The notes below the pieces were generated by a model. It searched no databases. It was not told the DNA's origin and saw only the letters and a list, made by a program, of their open reading frames with translations. A DNA stretch of 64,000 bases, from contig NC_079149.1 in assembly GCF_945859685.1 (NCBI RefSeq), forward strand, positions 58,918,991 through 58,982,990. Direction: 5' to 3'. The translations under genes and the position numbers were made by a program. Below are positions 24,001-34,108 of the stretch, one piece after another. This stretch comes from Eupeodes corollae. Its lineage: Eukaryota; Arthropoda; Insecta; Diptera; Syrphidae. How positions within the stretch are numbered: position 1 is the first letter of the stretch; every line of letters starts with the position of its first letter.

Positions 24001-27000
24001 ATGTATGGGCAAGGACACACAGTCGGACGGACAGATTCGGGTGACCCACTTTTTTCGACATTTTCTCGTTCAAATTTGTTTACAAATACAAAACCTGTCA
24101 TGCAGATCCTATAAGGATCCTAAAATAAAAACTATTAACGACTAAGAATTTACAAAATGTTTTCACTACATTTTTCATCACGTCCATGATAGTTTTTCGG
24201 TATTCTTAAAAATTTTATGATTACGATTTTATGCATGGTTGTTATGAAATATAGCGACTTTAAAAAACGCCGACGAAAAAACGACGAATTTCCAAATTCC
24301 TTTATCATCGCAAATTAACGCCAAAGTAAAATAACGCCCGGTTCAAAATTAAAAAAAAAATAATGAACAAAAATAAATTCGGCTTTTTTGACTTTGCAAA
24401 GAGTTTTTTTTCGGAATTTTTATACTGCTACACATGTAGTTTTGTAAATGACTTGAGCTTCTCATTTTTTCAATTAGATATGTTTTATTTTAATTGTGGT
24501 GGTGGGACCTTAAAAATTCTCGAAATTCATAATCGACATTGTTTTCGAGTTCAAAAAAACGTTGAAAAATAAACAAAGGATGCCTCCTTCTCAAACATGT
24601 GCCCATGTCGTGGAGACAGGTCAAAGTAGTTTTTATCCCGAAAGTGGGTAGGCGAGGTCACGAATCCGCGAAGGATTTCAGACCAATAAGCTTAACAACT
24701 TTTGTGCTTGAAACCTTGGAGCGCATTCTTGATTACCATATTAGTTATTTATATTACTAAGTTTACTCTTGCCACCTTCCTAGACATAGAAGGTGCTTTT
24801 AACAACGTCCTTACAGAATCCATAGAAGAATCGCTCGTTAAGTTCGGTGTAGAAGACTTCATTCGAGATTGGATTATTTCCATGCTCAGTGGTAGGAAGA
24901 TTCGAGCCACTCAATACAATCGCAACAAAACACGTGAGTAGGGGTTAGTTATACTCGACCCTAAACTAAACTGGAAACTAATTATTGAAGTACGGATTAA
25001 GAAGACCTGTGTTGCCTTCTACGCCTGCAGCAACACTTTTGGCAAAAAGTGGGGACTTCAGTCGAAGATGATTTTATGGACGTACACAGCCGTAGTACGT
25101 CCAATCTTAAAATATGGGTCGATTGTGTGGTGGCCTGCTCTTAGCAAAGCCTATAATATTAAAAAGCTAAAGAAGGTTCAGAGAACAGCTGCGTGGGCAC
25201 CACAGGGGTCATGCGTACTTGCCCAACGGACGCCTTAAACGTTATTTTGGATCTTCTACCAATCGACCTTTTTATTAAATACATAGTTTCCTGCAGTGCT
25301 ATTAGGCTGAATGAATCAAATAGCTGGTTGTCAAAACCTTATGGTCACAGCAACACTACGAAATTGATTCCCTCAGATATTATCTCGTTAGACACTGACT
25401 ACTGCACTTCTAATTTGAACCTTAGTAAGGGTTTTAAGGTTATTTTCCCATCGAGAGAAGATTGGGAGAATGACATCGTGTCGATAGGTTTCGACACAAC
25501 CATCTTTACTGACGGCTCAATGATGAAGTGCGGAGTTGGTTCTGGGATCTTTTCTGAGTTCCTAAATGTAGTCAAATCCTTTAGGCTTCCTGACTTTGCT
25601 AGCGTTTTTCAAGCTGAACAAATCCCAAACTAAAACCGAAATGTGGCTATCTTTACAGACAGTCAGGCAGCTGTCAAAGCCATTAACTTGGCCATATCCT
25701 CATCTAAATTGGTCCAGCAATGTCGCGATGAGCTTGCGAACCTGGCAAGGATCGGCCCTTCATGGCTCACTTGCGGAAATGGTTAATATTCCTTTTGGTG
25801 CTATGAAGGGTAAAATCTTTTCTTTCTACCAAACTGAATCAAACCGAAGGTGGAGCAATTTACCCAACTGCATTATATCTAGGAAGATATAACTCACCTA
25901 TAATAAAACTCGTACAAACGATCTTCTATGCAGGCCAAGGCAAGACATAGCCAGGATTGTTGCGGTTTGTACCGGTCATTGGCCTATAGGAGTTCATGCG
26001 GAGAAGTTGGGTATCTCCTACAACACCTTTTGCCGTAGTTGTAGTGAGCAAAGAGAAAGTGAAACGATAAACCATTTCCTCTGCAAATGTCCTGCTTTGA
26101 CAAACACTAGAATGAAATACTTTGGAAAAGCATTCTTTCACGAACTTAATGAGCTATCTGAGACAAAAGATTAGAGACCTAATCTTTTTTCTCAATGCGA
26201 CAAAATGGCTCTAACATAATCGCTATGAAGCTTCTCTATCAATCTATCCCTTTCAATCAAAGGTCAAACGAGTTTTTGGTATCGAAACGGCGCACTACAG
26301 CGCTAATTGGATCTCAGGCTAGGTTGTCTTGAGATCGCCATTTCTACCTACCTACCTACGATCTTAAAACTGCAAATTATAAGCCCATGCCTCAAAATAA
26401 GATATGTTGAAAAACATCAGAGGTCATTGTTATATCTAAACAAGGAAAACCACAAATAGAAGTATTATCTTGTAGAGCAATATTGCTTATACCAATTTGG
26501 TATAAACTTTTCGAGGATTTGCTACGGAAAACGTTCAGCAAATTCTGAACCATTAGTTTGAATTCACTACAGACATAAACAATCTACGATAACGAAGTTC
26601 ATCGGATGAGGAAGAAAAACAAGTATATTCGGCTATATTCTTAGATGTTGCTCAAGCCTATTGGTACTTGACTACAAACTGAATCCACAAGGAACGATCC
26701 GGCTCTTTTAAGTACGATGCGACGCAATGAAGTGTTCTAGGGCCAACCTTGTATCTTTTGTATACTAGGGATATTTTAGTGGATATTAGCGCTATCATGA
26801 CCACCTTCAATGATATTGCAATATTGGGTTCAGATAGATTCGTGTTTCGACATAAAAATGTCGGCGTAAAAAACTAAATGAAATGAAATGTACGAGACAA
26901 TCTTTGGAGATCGAGAAACGTTATAGCAATAATCTTCCCCTTAAGCGAATTTAAAAGGAATAATCATCTGTCGACCTTTATGGATTGGTCCTGACTAGTC

Positions 27001-30000
27001 CGTGGTTTAAGTGTGTTAAGAGTCCCACTCTACTCGGTACCTCCTCTTAACAATTGGGTTTTAAGGACTTACATAAGATAGACAAACCTTGACACTGAAA
27101 TGAATCATCAACCACTCCTGCTGTACGAAGTTTGAGAAGCTGGCATAATAGCGGACAACATTCATAGTTTAGTTCGTAATAGTGTCTCAATATTATTTAT
27201 TATTTTCTTCCGTTTTGCTTTAACCATTTGCAGATCTTTAAGTGTTTTACTCATTCTGTGTTCAAAACAAAAGCAATATTCCCGAAATTTGTATCTTCAA
27301 CTCTGATAAACATCAAATATAGCCGTTCCTAGGAAAACTGCCAAAGTCGTAAATGGAGCCCTATTCATGCAAAGTATCAAAGTGGACATTGTAGAGTTAG
27401 CAATACAGTTTGAAAAACTTCTGAATAAACCTCCAAACACTAACCCCATGGAATATACACTCCTATACCAACAAGACATCTTCTTGGTTACAAGTTTCAT
27501 ACACCAATTTGAATTTAATAAAGCCGCTGTGACAGATAGTATCTGGTATGAGTTTTCCAACAGATTTAAAAAAAAAGAAGCTGGGATGCGACCCACACTG
27601 ATAACTTCCCATCCCGTCTGTCGATTTGTCTTGCTTCAAAGTTTGTCTATATGTACTCGTACCAATTTTTACCAAATTTGCGTACTATTTTTTGTAGATT
27701 TTTTTTAATGAAAAAACGGACTGTTTGAATTTTATATACAAATTACTGAATATCGAAAAAAAATGTTTTCTGTGAAATAAAATAAGTTTGAAGCCAATAT
27801 TTTTAATTTTTGAAAAGCTATTTAAATTGAAAGTAAATTTTTACCAAGTATTAGAATTGTTTTTTTTTTAGAGTTTTATTTTTTGTAAAAAAAACTGTCA
27901 ATTCGATTTTTTTCAAAATTTTATCGAATATTGAAAACAATATTTCTTATAAGATAAAATTAGTTTGAAGAAAATATTTCAAGTTTTTGAAAAGATATTT
28001 GAGTCAAAAATCAATTTTCACCAACTTTTGGTAAATTTTTTTTAGGTTTTTAATTTTTTGCACAAAAACTGTCGATTCGATTTTTTTTTAAATTTTATTG
28101 AATGTTGACAAAAATATTTGTTGAAAGATAAAAGTTGTTAAAAGCCAATATCTACAATTTTTGGAAAAATATTTGAGTCGAAAATCAATTTTTACCAACT
28201 TTTAAACATTTTTTTTTATGTTTTTACTTTTTGTAAAAAAACTGTAAATTCGATATTTCTCAAAATTTGTCCTAATTTTCAAAACAATATTTCTTATAAG
28301 TAAAAATTAATTAGAAGCTATTATCTCAAAGTTTTGAAAGGATATTTGAGTCGAAAATCAATTTTTATCAACTTTTATAATTTTTTTTTTAGGTTTTTAT
28401 TTTTTGTAAGAAAACTGTGAATTAAATTTTTTTCAAACTTTTACTGAATGTTGACAACAATATTTTTTGAAAGATTAAAGTAAATCAAAGCCAATATCTC
28501 AAAGTTTTGAAAAGATATTTGAGTCGAAAATCAATTTTTACCAACTTTTATTAATTTTTTTTTAGGTTTTTATTTTTTGTAAAAAAACTGTCAATTCGAT
28601 TTTTCTCAAAATTTTTCAGAATGTTGAAAACAATATTCCTCATAAGATAAAATAAGTTTGAATAGTAAATTTTAAGTTTTTGAAAAGATATTTGAATCGA
28701 TATTCAATTTTTACCAACTTTGAGTAATGTTTTTTTTAGATTTTTATTTTTTATAAAAAAAACTGTCAATTAGATTTTTCTCAAAATTTTATCAGTAATC
28801 AAAAACATTATTCTTCGTTGCACAAAATTGTTTTGGAGATGAAATCATATTTCAGTCGTAAAATTTTGGAGGTGACAAATTTTTTTTTTCAGTTTTATTG
28901 ATTTATAAAAAAAACCGTTATATTGATTTTTTTCAAAAAATATACTTGTTTGGTATCACGTTACAATATATTATATAAAATTTAATTCAAGTCTCTAGCG
29001 TTTTTGGTTCGTAAGATATTTAGGGTTAACCAAAATTTTCACCTTTTTTTCAAACTGCTATGGTAAAAAAACCACCCACTCAATTTTCTTGAGAGCCCTT
29101 TCTACATCTTTCTGCCTTATTATCTGTATAACAAAATTTATTTGAAATCGATATCTCTTCTGGTTCTTGAGCTATGGACGACGAAAAAAACGTCGCGAAC
29201 GTACGGACGTACGGACGTACGGACGTACGAACGTACGTACACACGCACGCACAGACATCTTTCTAAAAATCTTTTATTTCGACTCTAGGGACCTTGAAAC
29301 GTCGAGAAATGTCAAAATTTTCAATTTGACAAATCGGACCCATTACAATAACTTCCTATGGGAAGTTAAAAAATAACCCCGAACTAACTAACATTCAATT
29401 TCGATTTCAAAAGTTTTAAGAAAAGCGTAATGCTTACTTACTAACTTAAGGTGGCGCTACAGTCCTGTGTGAACTATGGCCTCACCCAACAAACTTCTCC
29501 ATCTAGCTCGGTCCCTAGCTAGATGTCTAAAGTTTCGCGCTCCAAGTTTGGTGAGGTCAACTTCCACTTGAGCGCGCCACCTGATCCGCGGCCTTCCTCT
29601 ACTGCGCTGTCCTGTGGATGTGGATTCGAAGACTTTCCGGGCCGGAGCATTGGTTTCCATGCGCTCTACGTGACTGAGCCATCTTAGTCGTTGGACTTTT
29701 ATCCTTCTGGCTAAGTCTACGTCGCTGTACAGCCCGTACAGCTCGTCGTTCCATCTTCTAGTCCACTCCCCTTCGATGCATACGGAACCGTAGATCAGAC
29801 GAAGAACTTTTCTCTAGAAGCGACCCAACGTGCTTTCATCCGCTTTTGTCATAGACCATGCTTCTGCACCATATAGCAGGACGGGGATGATAAGGGTCTT
29901 ATATAGCAACACTTTGGTTCCTTGAGAGAGGACTTTACCACTCAATTGCTTTCTTAGTCCAAAGAAACAGCAGAGTTATTCTGCGTTTGATCTCAGCGCT

Positions 30001-33000
30001 GGTGTTGTTTTCTGCGTTTACAGCGGAGCTTAGGTAGACGAAGTCCTTGACTACCTTAAAGTTACGTCTGTCGTTGGTGACGTTTTTACCAAGACGTCGG
30101 TGTTGTATGTCCTTTTTTGACGAAAGCATGTACTTTGTTTTGCCCTCATTAACCGTTTAACCCAGCCTCAATCCATTGACAACGCTGAGTTCTTCCGATT
30201 ATGTCAATGTCATCAGCATATGCTAGTAATTGGACAGACTTTTGAAAAGTAGTGCCTTTAGCGTTGACGTGTTAGCTCTGCACTATTCTTTCAAGCACGA
30301 TGATAAAAAAATCACATGACAGCGTATCACCTGGTCTAAAATCTTTTTTGACATCGAAAGGTTCTGTTAAGTTGTTTCCAACTTTTATGGAGCAGCGTGA
30401 ATTTTCTATGGTCATCCTGCACAAACGGACGAGTTTGGCAGGGATGCTTCAACAGCGATATGTTTAACATTAAACGAAATTATGATTCTTTACTTTTTCA
30501 TTTTTTAACAGAATCTGATACACGTTTATTGACTGCAATCATTTCTGAAAACTCCAAACTCTTCATCTATCAAGGACCAAATTTAGCATGGGCAGCTCAA
30601 TTAGAGGACACACCCGTTGCATTGCAACGTTCCAATTTAAACAATCTGCCCGGTGGCATTGTCACCTTAGGCTCGAATGGCTTATTGAAAGTCTCATATC
30701 TGGGCTCTGAGCAGCACGTTTTTCAAGTTCCACCATTAAATGTCGAAGACATACATTTCGAACGTGCCCACAAAGAGTTGCTCCAATTGGAGGACGAAAT
30801 TAAACAAGCAATCGATGTGGGTGACATCGATGTGATTAATCAAATGGCAGAAAATGATCTCAGTGTTGAATTCCAAATCGATTCCGAATTAAACGAATGC
30901 AATTTCGAAGTGCCCGAAGAGCTCACTGGTATTCCCATGTGCTCGGGATATCTTAAATTCAAATCAACTGCACCAATGGAAGAAATTCAAATTGCTGTCT
31001 CAACACCTGAAGGCGTACGTTGCTCCCTCGACACAATGACGTACAATGATGTCGCAGCCAACACCGACGAAAAGTTACTAATGCAGTTTTATTTGGCAGA
31101 AAATTTGCATATTGAAACGTCCAAAATTGAGGTCCTGGTATCGTTCATAAATAAACAGGTGAAATATGTACAGATGCGATGTGCGGTATACTCGTATATT
31201 TGCACGACAAAACGACATCCCAACGACAAATTGAAGTTTTCATTCATTTAAAGGGTATACCACGGGTGTTGACGAAAACGGGATACCTGCCATTGGCGAT
31301 GCTGTTCATGAGTTCGCCTCCACAGAAGGTAGCTTCATTGAAAGTCACACTGAACATCAATTCCAAGTCGATTGCACCGAAATTGTCAAGTTTCTTTCCG
31401 GAATTTTGCAGCAGCGATAATGATGTCCAGGCTCTCGGATTAACTCTGCTGCAGAAGTCATCTCCATCTGATGACAATGCGATTGTAACAATTGTCACCG
31501 CAAAGAATTCCAACAGGATTCGGTGAGTTTGAGTTTGAGTAGAGTAGAGGTTTGTCTGGTTTTCAAAAATTCAATCTATTTGCAAATTAAGGATACAGTC
31601 GGATAGTTTGGAGACACTACCATTGGTCCTGGAACGAATTGTAAATAGAATCAACGAAGTGGAAGCGAAGAGGCAGGACCCAATCACTCGGAAAGAACGT
31701 AAAGCCAAAAAGACACTTCGTTCTGGCGGTGGGGATGATGACGATGGCGTGGATACAAACAAGATAGTTGTTGCAAGTCCCAGTATCCCGTTTGCGGAGA
31801 TTCTAAGTCGACTCGATGCTCATCACTCTATTCAAGAGGACATTCGCAAACAGATGGTGAGTAAATGATTTCGTTTTCATTTTTAGTCTGAAGGGTGGTA
31901 TAATGTTATACAATAGGTATCTCCTTTGTAAAGGCTTGGTGTAGAAGTAGATTCAATAATTCTATAGCTAACGGTTCTTACAGGCTCTAATGGATGCACT
32001 CTGGATTCAATTTAAATTATTTCAACGTTCGCTTCAATCGAAGTCTGAGGGTGATCCAACAGACGGTTTAGTAATGCTGATTGAGAAAAACTATGACGAC
32101 TTGATTATAGAAGGTGATAAGCTGGTCGAGTTAAGAGGTTCTGAAAAAGGGTAGGTTATTTAAGGACTTGTTAAGTATAATATACATGTGATGTATACAA
32201 AGTATCTTGCACCTCCATTTATGTATCCTGTCATTTTCTTAATGCTTTTAAAATTATTATAAGTAAAATATCTTGTAACATAAGACATCCATATAGGTGT
32301 GAAAGGAAACATGGAAATGTCCTCAAGTTAAGAGGTATTTTTGAGTTTATGACTTGCTAATAGGGCGTGTTAAAAGACAATAAGCTTTGACAAGTAAAAG
32401 TTACAAGACCTATTATACATTTAAACATAATAAAATTGAAATCGTGTTCTTAATGGATTTATGTCACAATGGAAATGAACGATGGTTGCTCCAAAGTACA
32501 CAAAGTGACATGACTCTAAGGACTAATTTCAACATATTCTCAATCTTGATTAGAATTAAAATGATTTAATTTTTGTTTTCGATATTGATTTCAGTCATCG
32601 GAGCAGACTTTCGTGTGCCCTTGCTGTTGCAAAAATTATAATATCTTGTTTAGCAATTGGAACTAAAATTTCTAATTTAGTAACTTCTATTTTAACAACT
32701 CCTGTTGAAAACTGGACAGAATTAGTAAGATCATATTTGTTTTGTTTGAAAAGAATGTTTTACTTATAGTTAATGACTTTGATCATTTCTAGAGTTGGGA
32801 ACTAGCAGCAGCACCTGGAATTGATATGCTTCATCATTATGGTCCATTAAGTCGATCGAAATCATCCGGAAATAAAATAACTAATTCAGATTTTTCACAT
32901 GAACAATTTGAATATGATCGTTTTCGACGGCATTTTTCAACACTTCTCGATCGTGTATGTCGTTTGGCATCAAATTCTGATAAAAATAAATCAAAAGAAA

Positions 33001-33236
33001 AAGATAAAGAGAATCCAAAAGAATTTGAACTTGAAAATAAGAGTATTAACCAGGAGATATCATCTAAGAATAAGCTTGTCAAACAGCAAACATTAGAAGC
33101 ACTACAAGATGATGAAGAAGAAGACGATGTTGATGGGTCCGATTTGAATAAACGACCAGAAAGTGATTGGCTTAATAAGGATGGTAGTGAAAGTAGCAAT
33201 ATTTTAGCCAATATCTTATTAAAAAATAATGCTTAA
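20772..33236 (+). CDS. BBS9: PTHB1 / Bardet-Biedl syndrome 9 homologue (BBSome subunit), 11 exons
   Basis: Spliced here as 20772-21052, 21237-21602, 21805-21868 (tentative), 22155-22255, 22348-22481, 30512-31158, 31254-31522, 31592-31856, 31984-32150, 32595-32724 and 32793-33236, giving about 955 residues; vertebrate BBS9 is near 890. All phases agree and every junction is GT-AG. The start MSLFKVRTWWAAQ matches the BBS9 N-terminus, and the start is the first ATG after AT-rich leader. The N-terminal half is the beta-propeller (VKGREFLCIGHLDGSL, MILGERNLIAV). The middle is the gamma-adaptin-ear-like region and its platform, and the C-terminal part is alpha-helical (RIQSDSLETLPL). BBS9 is a scaffold of the BBSome, which moves membrane cargo in cilia; in flies that means sensory neurons. 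Intron 5 is 8 kb and full of transposons; the other introns are 68-552 bp. Confidence 0.93.
21237..21602 (+). CDS. BBS9: BBS9 exon 2
   Basis: The acceptor is CCACAG. With exon 1 it reads FSG-GIFRSENTNQLAILHPNNL, then RTAFSLCKGHFGQVKGREFLCIGHLDGSLTFYEQDG in two blocks typical of the family. The donor GTGAAT is at 21603, leaving AG of the next codon. Confidence 0.9.
21805..21868 (+). CDS. BBS9: BBS9 exon 3 (tentative)
   Basis: Exons 2 and 4 require an exon entering with two bases pending and leaving in phase 0. The best local candidate contains YQALLNE, resembling the YQVLA block that follows ESYK in vertebrate BBS9. The acceptor (GATGAG) lacks a good pyrimidine tract. The donor could be GT at 21869, or a weaker one at 21839 that shortens the exon by 30 bases. 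Confidence 0.35.
22155..22255 (+). CDS. BBS9: BBS9 exon 4
   Basis: Acceptor TATCAG and donor GTGAGT. It encodes DLSHSAINNSEISPVWSFC followed by LGEGVLDIVPVQVKE, matching the W-x-x-x-GE-ALD-I block of BBS9. Confidence 0.85.
22348..22481 (+). CDS. BBS9: BBS9 exon 5
   Basis: Acceptor TTTTCAAG and donor GTGAGT. It encodes ASTSIMILGERNLIAVNDHG and KLDFSPKCFCTFIVGYYW; the LGERN motif and the DxSPxCF block are strongly conserved in BBS9. One base of a codon is left, completed by exon 6 at 30512. Confidence 0.9.
22904..24128 (+). mobile_element. Helentron-like element, copy A (in BBS9 intron 5)
   Basis: Begins with the family terminus GGCTGGGATGCGACCCACAC (about 22907) and a subterminal AACTTCCCAT (22931-22940). 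The GAGTCG-box units that follow lie at 23151, 23330, 23504 and 23649 (spacing 179, 174, 145). Compared with copy B, it has lost about 0.3 kb near 23850. Its 3' end (ACCCACTTTTTTCGACATTT, then a hairpin around ATCCTATAAGGAT at 24109-24121) is of a different type from copy C. The site TCTTAAG at 23918-23924 is the empty target of the MITE found in copy B. Confidence 0.82.
24129..24576 (+). other. flanking segment shared with the inverted copy at 36371-36823
   Basis: Non-element DNA between copy A and the LINE. It is nearly identical to the inverse segment beside copy B, including a 69-codon frame starting MNKNKFGFFDFAKSFF in both. The frame has no recognised domain; its identity reflects recent duplication rather than proven coding function. 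Confidence 0.7.
24577..26360 (+). mobile_element. LOA/I-like LINE, 5'-truncated, internally deleted (copy A)
   Basis: Reverse transcriptase pieces include WRQVKVVFIPKVG, DFRPISLTTF and FLDIEGAFNNV. A deletion at about 24943 removes the RGTPQGGV to AYADDLVLLV part that remains in copy B. The RNase H domain follows (IFTDGSMMKCGVGSGIFSE, TDSQAAVKAI), broken at about 25630 and by a further deletion near 25745. The C-terminal CCHC-like knuckle is present (FCRSCSEQRESETINHFLCKC). The 3' end is a short TACC repeat at 26344-26359. RNase H plus the knuckle suggests the LOA or I group. Confidence 0.85.
26395..27130 (+). pseudogene. another Jockey-clade reverse transcriptase fossil
   Basis: Scattered motifs remain in changing frames: an ISLLPIWYKLFEDLL-like block (about 26485-26525), AIFLDVAQAYW (about 26632-26664), GSVLGPTLYLLYTRDIL (about 26728-26778) and a decayed F-D-D region (about 26805-26830). 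It is a different family from the 16868 copy. Confidence 0.6.
27131..27576. other. BBS9 intron 5 DNA, no element recognised
   Basis: A 113-codon frame starts at 27367 but runs into the Helentron-like copy C and shows no domain. Confidence 0.4.
27577..29370 (+). mobile_element. Helentron-like element, copy C (most complete)
   Basis: Has both ends. The 5' terminus AGCTGGGATGCGACCCACAC (about 27580) carries AACTTCCCAT at 27603-27612. The array's GAGTCG box lies at about 27825, 28001, 28175, 28348, 28521 and 28694 (period 173-176). A conserved 0.5-kb non-array part (about 28860-29240) contains a TTCTTGAGCTATG block and an expanded ACGGACGT run. The 3' end has a GTCGAGAAATGTCAAA block and a terminal hairpin AACTTCC-TATG-GGAAGTT (about 29350-29367) complementary to the 5' subterminal repeat. 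It is non-coding. Confidence 0.85.
29197..29250 (+). repeat. ACGGACGT-type microsatellite expansion in copy C
   Basis: Four or five near-perfect GTACGGAC units are followed by ACGTACGT and CACGCACG. Sibling copies have only a short ACGTAC core here, so the run expanded in this copy. Confidence 0.75.
29440..30446 (-). mobile_element. RTE-like LINE 3' fragment
   Basis: Minus-strand blocks in order: RMTIENSRCSIKVGN (about 30375-30425), a decayed GDTLSCDFF region, MLSSKKDIQHRRLGKNV, FKVVKDFVYLSSAVN, and the C-terminal RGRPRIRWRAQVEVDLTKLG and RARWRSLLGEAIVHTGL. These are characteristic of RTE-type retrotransposons common in insects. Several frameshifts are present. The 3' tail is a TAAG-like repeat (about 29437-29450). 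It lies just before BBS9 exon 6. Confidence 0.82.
30512..31158 (+). CDS. BBS9: BBS9 exon 6
   Basis: Acceptor TTTTTTAACAG. It completes the G codon of exon 5 to give ESDTRLLTAIISENSKLFIY, then NLAWAAQLEDTPVALQR and GGIVTLGSNGLLKVSYLG, all matching the family. It ends at AAACAG with donor GTGAAA. Reading past that donor leads to an early stop at 31251, whereas splicing restores homology. Confidence 0.92.
31254..31522 (+). CDS. BBS9: BBS9 exon 7
   Basis: A 95-bp intron ends in TTTAAAG. The exon reads GIPRVLTKTGYLPLAMLF, then SSPPQKVASLKVTLNINSK; both match BBS9 blocks (VPRIVER...LPL and PQK..FKVTLN). Donor GTGAGT. Confidence 0.9.
31592..31856 (+). CDS. BBS9: BBS9 exon 8
   Basis: Completes R and continues IQSDSLETLPLVLERIVNRI, matching the YRIQSD block. 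A charged insert follows (KERKAKK, GGGDDDDG), then PFAEILSRLDAHHSIQEDIR, equivalent to the family's PLQEYF-x-x-I-x-x-H region. Donor GTGAGT. Confidence 0.9.
31984..32150 (+). CDS. BBS9: BBS9 exon 9
   Basis: Acceptor TTACAG. It encodes ALMDALWIQFKLFQRSLQ and DGLVMLIEKNYDDLI, equivalent to the QFRAIQRRLL helix and the LDTLLDGTYKQVI helix of BBS9. Donor GTAGGT. Confidence 0.88.
32595..32724 (+). CDS. BBS9: BBS9 exon 10
   Basis: Acceptor TTTCAG. It encodes HRSRLSCALAVAKIIISCLA and TSILTTPVENWTEL, a helical segment. It leaves in phase 0 at donor GTAAGA. Confidence 0.85.
32793..33236 (+). CDS. BBS9: BBS9 exon 11 (terminal)
   Basis: Acceptor TTTCTAG. SWELAAAPGIDMLHHYGPL corresponds to the W-E--VDAAI region, and HFSTLLDRVCRLA to the HITLLCDRL helix. 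A variable Lys/Glu/Asp-rich tail ends in TAA at 33234-33236. Confidence 0.9.
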   Translation, partial: SWELAAAPGIDMLHHYGPLSRSKSSGNKITNSDFSHEQFEYDRFRRHFSTLLDRVCRLASNSDKNKSKEKDKENPKEFELENKSINQEISSKNKLVKQQTLEALQDDEEEDDVDGSDLNKRPESDWLNKDGSESSNILANILLKNNA

Positions 33237-33241
33237 ATAAA
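33236..33241 (+). terminator. BBS9: BBS9 poly(A) signal
   Basis: AATAAA overlaps the last base of the stop codon, so the 3' UTR would be very short. No other strong signal is nearer. Confidence 0.5.
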
Positions 33242-33500
33242 ATTGGAAAAATTGTTATTTCACAGTAGATTTTTTTTGAAACTGTTTAGTCCGGTATTAC
33301 ACGGCGCGTGTTTAGCCTCGCGTGAATGAAGTGCAAAAGAGAAAGAAAGAACGAAAAGATGAAACAGAAATAAATCTATCTGAACATGCACGAGTAGAAA
33401 TTTCCTTGCATGTTTTTGACGTTTCTCTTTCTACTCTTTCTCTCTTTTTTGGATTTGCTTTATTTACATTTTGAATGTTGATGAATGAACACAAATAAAA
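33242..33500. other. spacer with possible 5' part of the Harbinger relic
   Basis: A purine-rich GAAAGAAAGAACGAAAAG segment (about 33341-33358) and a pyrimidine-rich one (about 33420-33450) are partly complementary. I see no gene. Confidence 0.35.
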
Positions 33501-33885
33501 ATGGCTGAGGAATTCAAATGAAGCAAGGAATTAACGTCCGAGCTCATTTTAAATTACGAAATACACCCCATTCTCTATAATCCTTGCCATCCGGAATATA
33601 TAACAAACAGGATCAAAAAGCCAGACGCATTTGAAAGTTTGTTAAATGCATTGAAGCCTTTTGATCCAAATATATCAATGGATGCAATAAAAAGAAAGGC
33701 ATCATCCTTAACAATGACAAATGGAAGTACTCTTGCATCTCCCACAATCCTGTCATGTGAAAACTTATTAGGTGCATCATCCAATATGTTTTGCAAAGAG
33801 CTTTGTAGCAAAACTCCAGCGTCATTAGTTCCTCCATTGCTTCCTATGTCCACGTAAATGGCAAACAAATAAACATTGTGACCGA
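33501..33885. pseudogene. PIF/Harbinger relic: MADF-like ORF (+) abutting transposase fragment (-)
   Basis: On the + strand, ATG at 33501 opens MAEEF, hits TGA at 33519, then continues in frame as a MADF (Myb/SANT-like) domain: ELILNYEIHPILYNPCHPEY to about 33690. From about 33885 down to 33697 on the minus strand lies part of the DDE nuclease: YVDIGSNGGTNDAGVLLQSS and VLPFVIVKDDAFLF, as in Harbinger transposases (VDVG-NG--SD-G, VIV-D-AF). PIF/Harbinger elements encode both a transposase and a Myb-like partner, so the pairing supports the call. Both genes are truncated at their junction. Confidence 0.72.
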
Positions 33886-34108
33886 GCTTCTTCTTAAAAA
33901 AAAAAAAATCCAAATATATCGTCGTATTCTTGGCTGGGGAAACAAGTTACTTTCGAAATGGAAAATATCCAAAATGAAGCAGTTAAGAGGAAGGCAAGTT
34001 GGGCCATACAAAAAATTCTCGGCGAATGCGTCGAGGAAGCTACGAAAATGATCTGAAGAGTAACGGGGAAGAGAATGGAAGCCGTAGTTAACATAGCGAT
34101 GCCGCACA

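Noticed and set aside
24363..24572. 69-codon frame conserved in two places as evidence of a gene
   Set aside because: Both copies belong to one recent duplicated block, so identity does not show selection.
27367..27708. 113-codon frame as a BBS9 intronic gene
   Set aside because: It runs into a Helentron-like element and has no domain.
31159..31253. Reading BBS9 exon 6 through to the stop at 31251
   Set aside because: The stretch lacks family similarity, and splicing out 95 bp restores it on both sides.
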